Shown here piece after piece: positions 23,510 through 36,367 of a DNA stretch of 64,000 nucleotides. Position 1 is the stretch's first letter, and each line of letters opens with the position of its first letter. Made by a program: the position numbers and the translations under genes. A model generated the notes under the pieces. That model was not told where the DNA came from. It searched no databases and saw nothing but the letters and a program-made list of their open reading frames with translations. The stretch is taken from contig QYAK01000042.1 of assembly GCA_003988795.1 (NCBI GenBank), positions 1 to 64,000 on the forward strand. The letters are read 5' to 3'. Source of the stretch: Proliferodiscus dingleyae (lineage: Eukaryota > Ascomycota > Leotiomycetes > Helotiales > Lachnaceae).

Positions 23510-26500
23510 ATGTCGCAGACACCACAAAGGCGTCTCCCAGGCGCATTCTTTAATACACCAGCTGCATCAAGGACGAATCCGCCACGAAGACCCATTTTCA
23601 CACCTTCTGGTCCATCTAGTTCCCAACTATCCCAGGAGCCAACCACACGGCAGCCTTTGCAACCCGTTCAGCGAGCTGCCAAAACCATAAATGAAGTCTT
23701 GCAAAGAGAGGCGAACTTTCCAGATCTTGAAACTTATGTCAGGCGTAAGTACGTGAGCACAATCAAATGATGAGTCTAACAGATATTTAGAGGGCTTCTC
23801 CACCGATTATGACATCCCAGATCCTTCCTCTGACAGTGCTTGGTCGCCATTTCAAAAATCAAGAGAATATCCCATCCCGGACAGAATATTCGAACAGTAT
23901 AACCACGCAGAAGTTTCAACGATGATGGGCCTGTTCGCGGAGATTAACCATGCTTGGGTCTCTATTGACAATGCGTTATATCTCTGGGACTATACAGCGC
24001 CCAACCCAGAAATAATTGGTTTTGAAGAGCAGACAAATAATATCACGGGTGTCAAGCTGCTTAAGCCTCGGAAAAACGTTTTTGTGCAAAGCGTTACGCA
24101 CCTTCTAGTAGTAGCGACCACAGCGGAAATCATCCTGCTTGGAGTAGCAGCTAAGTTGGACAGCCCTGGTGTATGGAATGTTTCACTGTACCAGACGAAG
24201 ATGTCGCTTTCCATCAGAGGGATAAACGCATCCGTTATCGAAGGGTCAGCTGAGACAGGTCGAATATTCTTTGGTGGTCTAGGCGACAATGATATCTACG
24301 AGCTCACCTATCAACAAGAGGAGAAATGGTTCGCAAGTCGATGTGGGAAAGTCAATCACACAAATCCTGGCTACAAATCGATTGTGCCCGCTTTATGGTC
24401 AACCAAGAGTTTTGAGCATGTCGTTCAAATCGTCGTTGATGACTCCAGGCGTCTTATATACACCCTCTCGTCAAAATCGTCTGTCCGCACGTTTCATATG
24501 GACTCACCAACAACCCTAACCCAGGTAATTGAGAAGACCCACGGCGAGTTCTTGTTAAATATGAGCCACATGATTAGCAATGCTCCAGTCCTCTCTCGGG
24601 ACTTCGGAATCATCTCAATCAGCCCCATTTCGGCTAAAGAAAGCTTAAGACTTCATTTGATGGTGACAACCACAACTGGATGTAGGCTGTTTCTCAGTGC
24701 AACTAGAGGTTATAATACTCCCTCCAACGCCCAAAATCCACCACAGAGCATGCAGGTACAACATATCAAATTTCCTCCTTCAATATATGAGAGACGAAAT
24801 GATGGTTCCTCACAGGGGAACACCGAGCTATTCGACTCCAACGCCTCATCTATAGCTTTAGATTTCTCTCGGCTGGGCTACCGATACCCTCCAGGCTTCT
24901 TCCTCTGCTTTGTTCGGAAGGCTGCGATTACCGACCAAGACGCACTATTCATTTCTGCGCCAGATAGCGGACGGATAGCGGTAGAGGCTCAATCTCATTC
25001 TGCGCAAGCTCTGAAATACTTTGAACAAGGTTGCTGGCTGTCCCTCAGTGGTGGTAAAGTCGAGGCAGTTGGGCCTGTGACAGTGCCTTTTGCTGCTTCC
25101 GATCAGCCTCTTGGATTTGGGAATGAGCTTGCTGTGCAATATGATGAAGTGCCGACCGAGATTGCAATTTTGACAAATTCTGGGATTCATATGATCCGGC
25201 GAAGACGGCTGGTAGATATGTTTGCTGCTGCAATCAGGAATGGAGGCGGTGATGATGGTCTTGAAAATGAGGTTAAGAAGTTCATCAGACAATACGGGCG
25301 GGGCGAGACGACGGCAACCGCTCTGGCTGTAGCTTGTGGTCAAGGTAATGATGCGCCTCCCGACGATCTTCGCATTGCTAGATCCAGTGATCCTGAAACC
25401 CTGAGACTGGGACGGAAGGCTTTCATCGAATTTGGAGGACGTCCATTGCTGAACGAAAATACGATTTCCGAGGCCGCTACTTATGTTGCTGATAACGTAC
25501 GGCCTTCATCGCGGCACGAGGGCTTGGCATTGTATATCGGACGTCTTGTTCGATCATTATGGAAATCTTCGGTCATCAAGGAAAACATACCGAAAGCGGG
25601 ACCTGTTACCATTAACTCTACCGTCAAGGCAGAGAAGCTCGCCAGTGTCCAAGATGAGTTGACGAAACTACAACAGTTCTTGGAGGAGAATAGTTCGTTT
25701 ATCGAGGGCCTCTCTGGACCCGAAAGCCTTCAAAACGTGGCGAGTCAACATGACCAAATCGCTCTTCAGGGTGAACATCAAGCACTCCATTCTCTCCAGA
25801 AACTCAATCACAGTATCATAGAAGGAATATCTTTCGTTCAAATGCTATTCGAAGAGAGAATGGATCAGATCTGGATGACGCTGGATGACAATCTCAAGCA
25901 ACGACTTCGTGACCTTACCTTTGAGCTATTGTTTTCCACGGACTCAGGGAAAGATCTTGCCAAGGTCCTTGTTAAAGCTATTGTCAACCGAAACATCGCA
26001 CAAGGCTCCAACGTAGATACTGTCGCCGATGCTCTACGGAGGCGGTGTGGTAGTTTCTGCAGTGCTGACGATGTCATAATTTTCAAGGCTCAGGAACAGC
26101 TGAAAAAGGCTTCCGAGGAGGGACTTGGCCTCGACACAGTTCGCAATCTTCTGAATGAAAGCCTTCGACTGTTTCAGCAAGTTGCAGGGGCTCTTTCTTA
26201 CGAAAATCTACAAGCTGCAGTGGAACAATTTGTTGGACTTTGTTTCTTTGCAGGTGCGATTAACTTGGCCCTTCTTGTCGGCTTTGAGTCAGACCGTGGG
26301 AACAGTGCTCTGGCCTGGGTCAACGAGAACAAGCCGTATAACGATACTCGAAGATCCAAATTTGCCTTCCGAAAGCAATGCTATAATCTTGTCCATCGTA
26401 TTTTGATAGCAGTTGATGAAGCTACTGCCAAAGAGCCGGATGAGATCGATGGGCGGGCGACGCTCATGTCCACAAAACGTAATGAAGCTTATGCTGTGGT

Positions 26501-27637
26501 CAATGAGTCTGATGATGAACTGTTCCAATACGACCTGTACGACTGGTACCTGGAACAAGGATGGGTGGACAAACTTCTAGCCACAAACTCGCCGTTTGTC
26601 TTACAATACTTGAACCGCTCGGCAACATCAAGCGCAGAGAATGCAGATTTACTATGGAGATTCTACGTTCATCAGTCACGGTATTACGATGCGGCAAGCG
26701 TCCAGCTTGAGTTGGCGAAGAGTGATTTTGTCATCACACTTTCGAAGCGAATTGAGTATTTAAGCAGAGCCAAAGCAAATGCCTCGACGTCAAGTCCTGG
26801 GATTGGGAGACAAGCGCGACAGGTCCTGCTTTATGAAGTAGGAGAGCTTCTTGACGTCGCTAATATCCAGGACGAACTGCTTGCTCGACTACGCGTAGAT
26901 CCAAGAATTGACGATGATCGAAGGCCCGAAATTATCAAAAAGCTCGATGGCCGGGTCTTGAATCTGACCGAAGTAAGACCCCTCTACCGGCTCTGATTAT
27001 AGATAGCTAATATTCATCGCAGCTCTATAATTCGTATGCAGACCAAGCAAGCTATTTTGACGTTTGCCTCATGATCTACGAATGTGCTGACCATCGCAAC
27101 GACGCCGACATTGCTGCCACTTGGCAACAACTGATCGATTACACCCACACCAAAGCCACTTCTGAAGACAATGACGACCGCCAGCAGCCATACGAAGCCA
27201 TAGTCACTACTCTCAAGGATATGGCTGACCGACTCCACCACTCCGAATCTACTTTCTCTCCCACTATCCTCATCCCCATGGTCGAGCGGTACGCGATCGA
27301 ATTCCAACGAGGTATCGGCTCAAAACACTGGATTCCTGACCTCTTCATAAGAGTTGGTTTCGCGCACGAGACCGTCGTCGCCGTCTTGCAGAACATGTGG
27401 TATAATAATGCTCCACCATTCACTGGAAGTCTCAGAACCGTCCTTGCAGAGCATGCGGTGTATGTGTGCGAGCAGTGGTACGAGGAATGTGTGCGGACAA
27501 ACACGCGGGTATTTGGCAGCGACGACAATGCGCAGGAGATAAGCGAGTTATTAGGTCACCTGGAAGGGGAATTGCAAGCTCAGGATCGGATGGCGGTACA
27601 GCAGTTGAGGAGGAAGATACAGCGGTCATTTAGGTGA
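23510..27637 (+). CDS. Nucleoporin Nup170/Nup155 family
   Basis: Large structural component of the nuclear pore inner ring. Three exons (23510-23744, 23791-26972 and 27023-27637) encode about 1343 aa, near the 1391-1502 aa of human and yeast relatives. The N-terminal 80 residues are Pro/Ser-rich. A beta-propeller region begins with RIFEQYNHAEVSTMMGLFAEINHAWVSIDNALYLWDY, where the segment after the Met-rich turn is typical of the Nup155 N-terminal domain. The second half is an alpha-solenoid with conserved pieces such as DLYDWYLEQGWVDKLL and YAIEFQRG. It is the only gene in its 5-kb stretch. The exon 2/3 join in LTE|LYNSYADQ fits the family. Confidence 0.95.
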
Positions 27638-28709
27638 TACGATTATTGGAAATTTGAGCATCCTGTCGGCGTTTGGAGAAAGACCATGGTATGAGCGGAT
27701 CGTGTCTCTGTTCGAGGGATTCAAAAGCGAAGCATGTGACTTGTACACATACTGTATTTTAGAATGGGAGGAGAAGCCTGATACCAATTGGAAAGAGGTT
27801 GGACTCTGCTTTTTAATGTCTCTGGACAATGGCATTGATTGAGCGATTCTAGCAGCGTCGAGCGAATTCTAAATGACGAGGGCGTTGACGACCTGGCTAC
27901 CAAGTGAGCGATCGTCCGGTGAGTCAAAAGTCTATCATTACGGTTTCATTCCACCCAATTATTATTTGCTCTCATGGTCCACAATATCTGTGAATGTACT
28001 ATGTGCTCGATCACTATATAATAGCTCTCTAAGCTTCGACTTCTCATTTGGCAGCTCCTCTTCGCCATGTGCAGTTCTATTTTTATTTACCAGATCACGT
28101 CGAATATGAAACCTCAGACTGTAACGTCGGGTAGCGCCCCCAGCGTTCTAGAGGCTGGAACTGACGCCATGCCAGACAAGCTCGACCAGTCAATACGCAG
28201 TTTCCTAGATTCCTTGGAGGCCTTCGAGACTCTGCCATCATTTCAGAGGTCGCATAGAGAGAAGAGCTCCAAAGGTACTCCAGCAGGTCACGTACCGATA
28301 ACACCTCGAAGACGACCTGAATTCAACATAACTAGTAGGTCGCTCATGGATAGGTCCCGATGCCGATCCTAATTTCTCATAGGTGTGCTCTCTTTCTTTA
28401 GACAGCTCTTAAATGACGAGTGGTGGGCTCGTTTCTTAATCGGGTATACTAGTATTGAAAGGAGAGACTCGAAGCCTGAGGTAGAAGTCACTATCTCTGC
28501 TTAAGAAGATATTCATCAAGTGTAAAGCTTAGGGAGACTCAGCTTTCGACATGGCAGGATAGCTTTAATATATCTAGAAGACTTAGGAGTTCATTTTATT
28601 CTATAGTAAAGAACTTCTCTTACAAATGACTACTATATAGAAAAATGCTCGACTTATTTGATGAATAACGAATACCAGGTGATGCACTGTATCGTCGTTC
28701 TCGCTTTGT
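27638..28709. other. AT-rich spacer with a weak small frame
   Basis: About 1.1 kb of mostly AT-rich sequence between convergent genes. Apart from the small frame at 28106-28372, listed separately, nothing is recognizable. Many short stop-rich frames could mark decayed DNA. Confidence 0.45.
28106..28372 (+). CDS. Possible small hypothetical protein (weak)
   Basis: An ATG-led frame of 88 codons (MKPQTVTSGS...) ends at 28372. It is hydrophilic and Ser/Pro/Arg-rich (PRRRPEFNIT) with better-looking codon use than the flanks. It has no domain, and no clear continuation by splicing was found. It could be a short gene, the first exon of a decayed gene, or chance. Confidence 0.2.
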   Translation: MKPQTVTSGSAPSVLEAGTDAMPDKLDQSIRSFLDSLEAFETLPSFQRSHREKSSKGTPAGHVPITPRRRPEFNITSRSLMDRSRCRS

Positions 28710-30252
28710 CTACAATATCAAAATGCCACCGGTCATACCTAACAAGACGGCTGCTACAACGGCAAGAGCCCTCGCCTCAAAGGCTCCAGGTCTGACACCC
28801 TCACTCTTCTTTGAGGAAGAGCTCGAGGCGCTAGCAGTCTCCGTCACAGTTCCAGAACCAGCACTAGCAGTCCCGGTACTCTCATTATCAGAGCTCCCAG
28901 CATCCTGGCTGCCCGCTCCGGTCAAGCCTGGCCCGGTGCCAGCACCAGTGTCATCATACTTGAGCGCCGCAGATGGGATCGCAGGAAGCTCGTCGTTGGT
29001 GGGTGTCCAGTTTGAATTCGCTGTTGGACAGGTGGAGGCCGAGCCAGTGGAGCTGGCGCCACCATTTCCTGTGGGATTTGAAGTGCCGGCATAGGCCTCC
29101 ATGAGGTATGTAAACTGAGCATTCGGAGTCACAGTGTTACCACTGATAGTGACGAGACCGTAACCATTGCCTTCTTCCGAATACTCGTAGACTAATCCGC
29201 CGGAAAATACGTTGGTCATTTCCGTGTTATATAGAGCAGCTACTTCTTGAAAAGTTCGATTATTGGTTATGCAGCCATATTCGGACATGCTGACTTCTGT
29301 CAGCTATGTGGCTTGAAGTTGATACACGAAAAGAAGGACACTCACAAAAGTGGAATAGAATAACCGGTGTAATTTGCGATGAGCGTATCCCAGCCAGAAG
29401 TTGTGAAAGTCGATGGATCACACCAAGAATAGTCGTTAATGGAGTAGAAGTCACTGCGCTGATCGTCTGTTCCACAATTCATGAATTCGGCCATCAGTTG
29501 CTGGTTAGCGTCGACATCCGCCGCAGAATATCCCACTGGAATTTGTCTGTATCCTCTAGACCCGATGTACTGCTTCATATCACGAGTGACTGCTTTGACA
29601 TAAGGCGCACAGTCGGTATTGTTGACATCATTAATAACTTCGTTGCCAGAAAGGAAAGCGAGTGTGTTCGTGTAATTAGCAAAAGCGTCAATCGTGGCGA
29701 AGACACTCTGAAGATAGACGGCATTGTACGATATCTTAGGATCGTCCCTATTTAAAGAGTATTTAGGTGTATCGGTGTCAAGAACGAGGTAAATTCCTGC
29801 TGCAGCGAGAGCGTTCATGCATTCGCTATGATCTGCAGTGTTATCAACAGCGTAAACTCGGATAGTATTAATTCCTAGCTTCGTAAAGTAAGGAATATCT
29901 CTTTGACAGCTGGCTGCATCTGCAATTGGATCAGAGACAGTTCCAGTTCCGCCGCCTTCAGCATGGTTGTGTCAGCGATTTAGAGACGTTGAGGTTGACA
30001 CTTGATTTACCTGGCTGATAATCCACTCCCCGGATGTAGAATCGGTTGCTACCAGCGTAGAAAGCTGGATTGCACATCAGCATTTATTCTCCTTCATGTA
30101 TCGCAACGCTGCATACCATTACCGCTGACTGTAACTGTGGGAACAGAACTCGTGCTTGAAGCTCGTGGGGCCAAGACTGGAGTTCCAGCCGAAGCCACCC
30201 CTGAGGCAAAGACAGCGCTTGCAGCAACAGCGTAGACCGAGTTGGTCTTCAT
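28710..30252 (-). CDS. GH72 1,3-beta-glucanosyltransferase (Gas/Gel type)
   Basis: Cell-wall remodelling enzyme that cuts beta-1,3-glucan and joins chains, normally GPI-anchored at the plasma membrane. Four exons (30252-30117, 30064-30011, 29955-29346 and 29289-28710) encode about 459 aa. There is a signal peptide (VYAVAASAVFASGVASA), then FYAGSNRFYIRGVDYQPG, typical of the GH72 start. The acid/base Glu lies in FLSGNE (about residue 169) and the nucleophile Glu in FMSEYGC (about residue 270). The C-terminal part is a Ser/Thr/Gly-rich stalk ending in a hydrophobic segment (VVAAVLLGMTGGILIL), a GPI signal. No CBM43/X8 module is present, so it is of the short Gel type. Confidence 0.95.
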
Positions 30253-31403
30253 TTGAAGGAAGAAGTTTAGGTATGCAACGAATGTGGTGGAGAGGAAATG
30301 TTCGGTATTGAGATGATCAAGATGCTAATAATACCATAAAAGAAACGAGTGTTGTCGAAAAATGTCTTGGCAAACATCGAGTTCAAATACGAAATGAAGG
30401 TGAAACGGAAACACGAGTTCAATAGTGCCAAACAAGCCTTTTCAGGGGGACACTAGACAGTTACGCGTCAGTTGTGGCGATCTAAGACCCACTAAGATCC
30501 CGACACATCCAGTCGGCGGCCAATGGAGTAGAAACAGCATGCGATGAACGGGTTTCAAGAGTTCTGGTTTGCAAAAACTTATCTTCTGCAAATTACTCGC
30601 GATCATAATCTCACTTTGGCTCTCGAGACAATAGCAAGAGTATAGTGCCAGAGGGTGCAACAAGTGATGACTAGCCTCAGTAGAGTTAGATATAATCGAG
30701 AAAAGGCGCCCCATACTTGTAGCTGGCGCACCCGGGACCGCAGCACAGCCTCAAACAGAGACTGCTGCAGCACGGCAACATTATCTGGCCCCACAGAGGA
30801 GCATTGGTAAAAGAAGTGACCATCGTAGAGACTTAGTTCACTTTCCATGGTCTTCGATGCGGACGATACGATTCATCTAGACGCTACCATCTGACAGTCC
30901 AAGAGAGTTACTTGGTAACGAAGCGAGGAAAACTTTCAGGACGAAGCTCGTGGGCTTTATCGGTGCAAAATTATCCTCAATATGGCCCAGCACATTTTCC
31001 TTTAAGAGCTTCTGAAGCGGCGGATTCCTGACTGGCATGGTCATACTTGCAGAGTTCGTGGCATGTATGAGGAGAGAACAGAATGCCACCAGTTACGGGG
31101 CCTGTGGATAGAATAGTAGAAAAGGACTTCTGCTAAACCAAACTTTTAGATATAACAGGACGTGTTCAAGTGAAAGAGCCGCAAAAGCCACACAAAGATG
31201 TAGAAATAAGGTTGCCAAGAGGATCTGCCAAGAGATAGACATGGAACATTTTATGGCGACCCCTTTTGATGCGGGTCAGGTGACGATTGAGTCGCGAATG
31301 TTTACTTCGCGATTGGGAGAACAATCGCTCTACAGTGCGGCATGACGCTGCATTACAAGACGATGCAATCATTGTCAAATGATATGAATCCGACGAACTC
31401 AGA
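30253..31403. other. 1.15-kb spacer between divergent genes
   Basis: Promoter region of the GH72 gene (minus) and the HAUS6-like gene (plus). Minus-strand frames of 60-108 codons occur (30442-30848, 30877-31089, 31166-31492), but no domain or coherent splicing was found. Confidence 0.45.
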
Positions 31404-33754
31404 ATGCTCTCTTCGACAAGCAACTCCTCGGCGACGAGGACACGAAGTCTGCGAGTCCCTGCTACCAACAACGTGAAACCCGCACCTATCACCGCCTCCC
31501 AATCATCTCAGGCAATCTCCAATGTTTCTTTATTTCTGACAAATTTGCGGCTGCTGGATCTTGACTTGCGCGGAGACTGGCCCGACATCACCGCTAAGAC
31601 GTTTTCTACAAAGGATGCGCAGCCGAATCAAAAGAAGCGGATTCAGTGCGTTGAATGGGCTCTGTTTCACCTATTCGCTTTATGGGATGTAGAAGAGGCT
31701 CAAAATGTATTCTATTGCTTTCTCCATCTTGTGCCAAGCTCACAGCCATCTCTATAGAAACTCCTGCCATTCTTTCCTCCCCTCGAACCTCTGCAATCGC
31801 TCAATCTCCGAGCTGCCCTCTTTCGAAGTCTCGAGCAAATAAAGAAGAATGGCGTACTCGGTCGTGACACTGTCCTGAGGAAGACCATGTTAGATGAGTG
31901 CAAAGGTGAACGACTAGAAGAAGTCCTAGCAGTGTTCTCGAATGTCGTGCTCAAGAAGGTTCTATCAGAGGCAAGACTTGAACGCGGGGCGATTGCGAAG
32001 GACCTGGCCTTTGAAACCTTCTCATACTCTGGCGAAAGAACTATTCTACTGTCATTAATATTGACACACAAAGTATCCTTGAAAAACCACCTGCAGGAGA
32101 AAGATAATGCTAGAGCCAGGTACGAGGACTTTTCGGACCTGCTCCACTTGAACGATCGCAGGATTGCTCGTCGACACGAGCAATTGAAGGAAAACCTGAG
32201 GCAGGGAAATTCATACAGTCAGGCAACTGCACAAGAGGTGAAGGAGTTACAGGATCAGGTTCAAAAAAGCTGGTCTGGTAACGAGCAATGGCTTGAAGCT
32301 GTACTCTTTGGAGATTCCAAGGTTGGTGGGAACGGTCTCCTAGCGACACGATTCGATAAAGTATGGAGGCATGTAGAGGATGGCAATATCGGTGACATAG
32401 AAAGTGAAGATAGAGTGGGGCTCCTGGAACAATTGGATGCAAGAGTCAAGAGCCATAAGACACGCTTAGCTAGATGGCAAGATTTTGGCAAAGCCTTGTC
32501 GAAGAATGGAATGACTTCTACCTTGGAGGAAAATTCACCTTTATCAGAGCGCAAAAAGGTTGAGCTTGGTTTCAATCGACACGAGATCCTACAAATCAGT
32601 CACAATACAAAGGGCCTGAGAGATACAGATTGGTCAGTTCGAGCGTAATGGCCTTCTTGACAAAATATGCAATGCTAATATTTTGACAATTAGGGTACCT
32701 GTTGATGAGTATAGCCGCATGATTGACGACATGAAATCTGAGATAGCCGCTGTCCGCAGGCCACGGATTCGAAGCCGCCATCCGCGGCAAAGTCTAACCC
32801 TCCAGAAGCAAAAATCTCATCTCATCCCAGATCAGCAGGAAGATGGACCTGCCGCTGGAGATGAAGAATGGTCTTCAGCTACAGCTAGTGACCTCGAGGA
32901 GACGCTACCCGAGTCTACTAATCTCGCCTCAAAATCAACATCTCAGACTCCACCATCTGAGTCGGACGCTTTATCACCTACCTCAGCTATAGAAGCAGAT
33001 AATCCCATGGGAATCACTAGCACAATGAAAACCAAAGATTCCATTAGCTCCATGACGCAACGGCCGAGAAAAGCGCGCTCTCCCTCGCCATTGCCGCCAT
33101 TGCGGACTCCGTCGCCACATGGTGCTTCCAGACTTTCTGAGTCGGAGCTCGCAGCAAATGAGATTCTCAACTCCATGTCGGCTGCTTCACCATCTCCCAA
33201 GAAACCTCGCCACACACTGTCCTTAGCTGAGCGTACTCGGCTGTCTATGGCGCGCAATTCCCATTCTCATCACTCGTGAGTTACGCAAACTCTTCACTTA
33301 TATTAAGCCGGCTCTTATATCTTTCGTCTTGTTGACCAACCTTCTAATCTAAGGCTATCTTGCTGACCACTCGCCTAGTTCGGACGATGATCTGGGATTT
33401 GAGCGACTCTCTATCAAGCCTCAACCATCCCTGGCACCAAAGATATCCGCCGAAGAACCGAGCTTGCACTCCGACTTGATTGAGCGCACTCGCAAGAGCA
33501 TGGCGGGCTTCGAAGCTGCACAGAAGAAGGCTCAAATCGAAAGGAGGAGAAGTGTCAAGGACGCCAAGAAAAAGCAGCGAGAGTCAAGCTTTTTTCCAAA
33601 AGTGGATGAGGAAGTAATGACACCTGATGTTAGTACTATTGAGTTGATGGAGGGTGATCCGGACATGGAAAGTGTGTTTAAGAGTAGGCCCAAAATTAAG
33701 ACGAGTCCGGCTGTCAGTCCCACTAGGGTTTGGGAGGACGAGAACGAGTACTGA
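31404..33754 (+). CDS. HAUS augmin-like complex subunit 6
   Basis: Augmin recruits gamma-tubulin to existing microtubules to make branched spindle microtubules. Four exons (31404-31706, 31758-32632, 32694-33275 and 33379-33754) encode about 711 aa. Residues 40-260 match the HAUS6 N-terminal domain: LFLTNLRLLDLD, IQCVEWALFHLFALWD, then PFFPPLEPLQSLNLRAALFR and NGVLGRDTVLRKTMLDECKG. The middle is helical and probably coiled coil. The last 280 residues are disordered and rich in Ser/Pro with many SP sites that could be phosphorylated by mitotic kinases (inference). The 51-nt first intron had to be removed to restore the KLLPFFPPLEP segment. Confidence 0.88.
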
Positions 33755-34943
33755 GTCGTCATTCATGTGGACGACGATTGAAATCAGTACTATCAAATAT
33801 ATGCATTCACTGCTATTCTTGAAATATGCGTATTGACATACTCGAAGATTCCCTTCGCTTGCTCTCTTCTACCCTCCTATTTTGAGCAGCAGCCGCTTTG
33901 GCCTAGGCGAAGGTTGGACCCTACCTCGTTCTACTCCAAATGAGGATTGAACCGTGTCCCAATTGAGCCACCTTTATCATACAGATTTGCCAAATAGACC
34001 TGGCTTCAAAGCCATCAAGCAATCCTGACATGTACCATTCCTGGTGGAAAGCCTCGAGACCCCCACCAAGCATAAGACAAGCCCATCTGTGACCTTGGCA
34101 CAGAATTAAGCCAAAGCTAGTCAGTCATTTTACGATACTCCTCGTGAACAACTTGAACGATCACTTTGTCAATGATGCTCCAACAGATCGCAGAGCAGAG
34201 AATTTCCAAGCCTCCCAAAACGGCCAGTGGGAGACGAAATCTTGTTGCTGCTATATTCGCCACTCGCACCGATCATGAAAAACCCGGGGGATCCGAGGAT
34301 CTTTGGCCTTTTGCAAACTGTTACAGGTATTATTCAAACAGCGGTAACGGTTCAAGTTTCGCATAGGTCCTAAGTACCGAATGAAACGTAATCATTTCTT
34401 TAAGGATGATGAAAACTTGCAGCTCTTGCTCTCCCCACGGAGAAGGGGGCATCTAAGGATTCGAAAAAGTGATATGTATTATTCAAAACGTTCTTTACAT
34501 TAGTCAATTAGTTTTAGTCTAATTAACTTGGCCCTACTGAGTTTGATGATGTATTGAATTCATGCTCTCAATCTCCTCGTCTGCACATAAGGTCGATCAG
34601 CTGATCATGGAATGATTACCTTAACTGTGAAAAGAATACACAAGTACTGCTCATCTATATAGTTTGGATTTAGTATAGAGACTGGAGGTTCGTCTATACG
34701 ACCTGATAAGTAAACTAGGCCCCGCGTTCTCCCCGCTGTTACCCCTGAAGCTCTTGGGCTCCCCGGCTGCTAGTCTTCGGCAGTGTAGCGCCGCAAATCG
34801 CACCTCGGCTGGGCTGGGGCTCCCCGCGTTTTGATAAGCAATCTGGGAACAGGAACCAAACTTACACATTTATCTTTTTACCCCGGAAATATTGATTCCT
34901 CCATTCCCTCACTATAACCCTTTTCTTTGAACACCCTCATCTC
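33755..34943. other. 1.2-kb spacer, no gene seen
   Basis: AT-rich between 34380 and 34680. A tRNA-like T-arm sequence near 33950 was examined and rejected. The last 100 bp are a CT-rich promoter typical of filamentous fungi, upstream of the crotonase gene. Confidence 0.5.
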
Positions 34944-35879
34944 ATGACAAAACTCCTGTCCGATCCAATATTCCGCAATTATACACTCTCGCGCGCTGCT
35001 ATACCCGTCCTCTCCTTCAAGACCCTGTCCAGAATCTCCAAGATGTCACCCTCCTTCTCAAGCCCTCCACCTATTCCCCGCGACTCCCTCATCTCCTTCC
35101 CCAGCCCTTCGATCCTACTCATCACCCTCAATCGCCCCAAAGACCTAAATTGTATCAACAGCCTCGGCCACCAACAGCTTAATACACTCTATAGCTGGTT
35201 TGACGCTGAACCCTCCCTCTCGTGTGCCATTGTCACTGGCCAAGGCCGCGCTTTCTGTGCCGGCGCCGATCTGAAAGAGTGGAATTCTAACAATCAATCT
35301 TCCGGTCCCTCCTCTCAAAATAGTAGTAGGACGCCATCCTCAGGATTTGGAGGACTGAGCAGGCGAGCGGGAAAGAAACCGGTCATTTGCGCGGTGAACG
35401 GAATCTGTTTTGGGGGCGGGTGTGAGATGATCGTCAACGCTGACATGATCGTTGCGGATGAGAGCGCCGTCTTCGGGCTTCCTGAGGTGAAGATCGGTGT
35501 TGTGGCGCTTGCTGGCGCTTTGACGAGGCTTGTCAGGACGGTAGGGAGGCCGAGGGCTACGGAGATGGCGCTGACGGGACGAACGCTCAGCGCTCAGGAG
35601 GCGAGGGATTGGGGGTTTGTGAATAGGGTTGTGAAGAAAGGAACGTGTGTTCAAGAGGCGATCGAGTTAGCGGAGCTCGTAGCAGCGAATAGTCCGGATA
35701 GTGTTATCGTATCGAGGGAGGGGATTAAGCTAGGATGGGAAGGAGTTGGAGCTGAAGAGGGTACACAGATATTAATGAGGGACTGGTATCCAAGAATCGA
35801 CAAGGGAGATAATATGAAGGAGGGTGTGAGGAGTTTTGTGGAGAAAAGGAAGCCTAGGTGGGTACCTAGTAAGTTGTAA
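34944..35879 (+). CDS. Enoyl-CoA hydratase/isomerase with PTS1 tail
   Basis: Crotonase-superfamily enzyme, 311 aa, no introns. The oxyanion segment is VTGQGRAFCAGADLKEW. Both catalytic Glu of true hydratases appear to be present, in GGGCEM and in GLPEVKIG. Between them and the N-terminus is a Ser-rich insert (about residues 115-135). The protein ends in SKL, a canonical type-1 peroxisomal targeting signal, so a role in peroxisomal beta-oxidation is likely. The first ATG (34944) adds 33 residues that are basic and hydroxylated, without acidic residues after position 7, resembling a mitochondrial presequence. A second ATG at 35043 (MSPSFSS) gives 278 aa. Start choice may therefore set location. 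The exact acyl-CoA substrate is not visible. Confidence 0.93.
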   Translation: MTKLLSDPIFRNYTLSRAAIPVLSFKTLSRISKMSPSFSSPPPIPRDSLISFPSPSILLITLNRPKDLNCINSLGHQQLNTLYSWFDAEPSLSCAIVTGQGRAFCAGADLKEWNSNNQSSGPSSQNSSRTPSSGFGGLSRRAGKKPVICAVNGICFGGGCEMIVNADMIVADESAVFGLPEVKIGVVALAGALTRLVRTVGRPRATEMALTGRTLSAQEARDWGFVNRVVKKGTCVQEAIELAELVAANSPDSVIVSREGIKLGWEGVGAEEGTQILMRDWYPRIDKGDNMKEGVRSFVEKRKPRWVPSKL

Positions 35880-36367
35880 ATGAGAATGTAAATCGTGAAC
35901 TCTTAGATCCCTCTTGTATTTAGCCAATCGGCTCTTGAAAAGCTATTCTTGTGACGAGAATGCTTAAGGACTATCATCCGCTAGAACGTTAGATAGAACA
36001 AGTACGAAGAAATGGGACATTGCTTGACTTAGCACTATAGGCGAAATGACATCCGACGTGATTAGAAAATTTGATCTTGACTTCATTGGATTCCATGAGA
36101 TTCGGTGGGATTTCAATAGCCAATGGGGCCAGAAAGAAGAGCATCTGCTTTTATCCAAATGCCGTAAAGTACACCAAGACGCCAATTTGCATCAGCAAAA
36201 TATCAGATGCCTAGCAGCCAGAATCGCTACCCAAGGGACTTTGGTTTCCCGCCTCCACACAGACTCCAAACACACGTGTACCGTGGAGCGCCAAAACCCA
36301 TCCGCAAATACGCACATGAAAGATAGTACCATCTACAACCCTTTAAGGTTATAGGGTCTCGCCATGC
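35880..36367. other. Spacer between convergent genes
   Basis: About 490 bp of 3' flanking sequence for two convergent genes. No gene is seen; small plus-strand frames overlap it by chance. Confidence 0.5.

Noticed and set aside
30442..31089. Possible minus-strand gene pieces between GH72 and HAUS6
   Set aside because: Frames do not join through plausible splice sites and carry no domain.
33930..33990. tRNA-like boxes on the minus strand (TGGCTCAATTGG then GGTTCAATCC)
   Set aside because: The A-box-like and B-box-like parts are only about five bases apart, leaving no room for an anticodon arm, and no acceptor stem could be paired.
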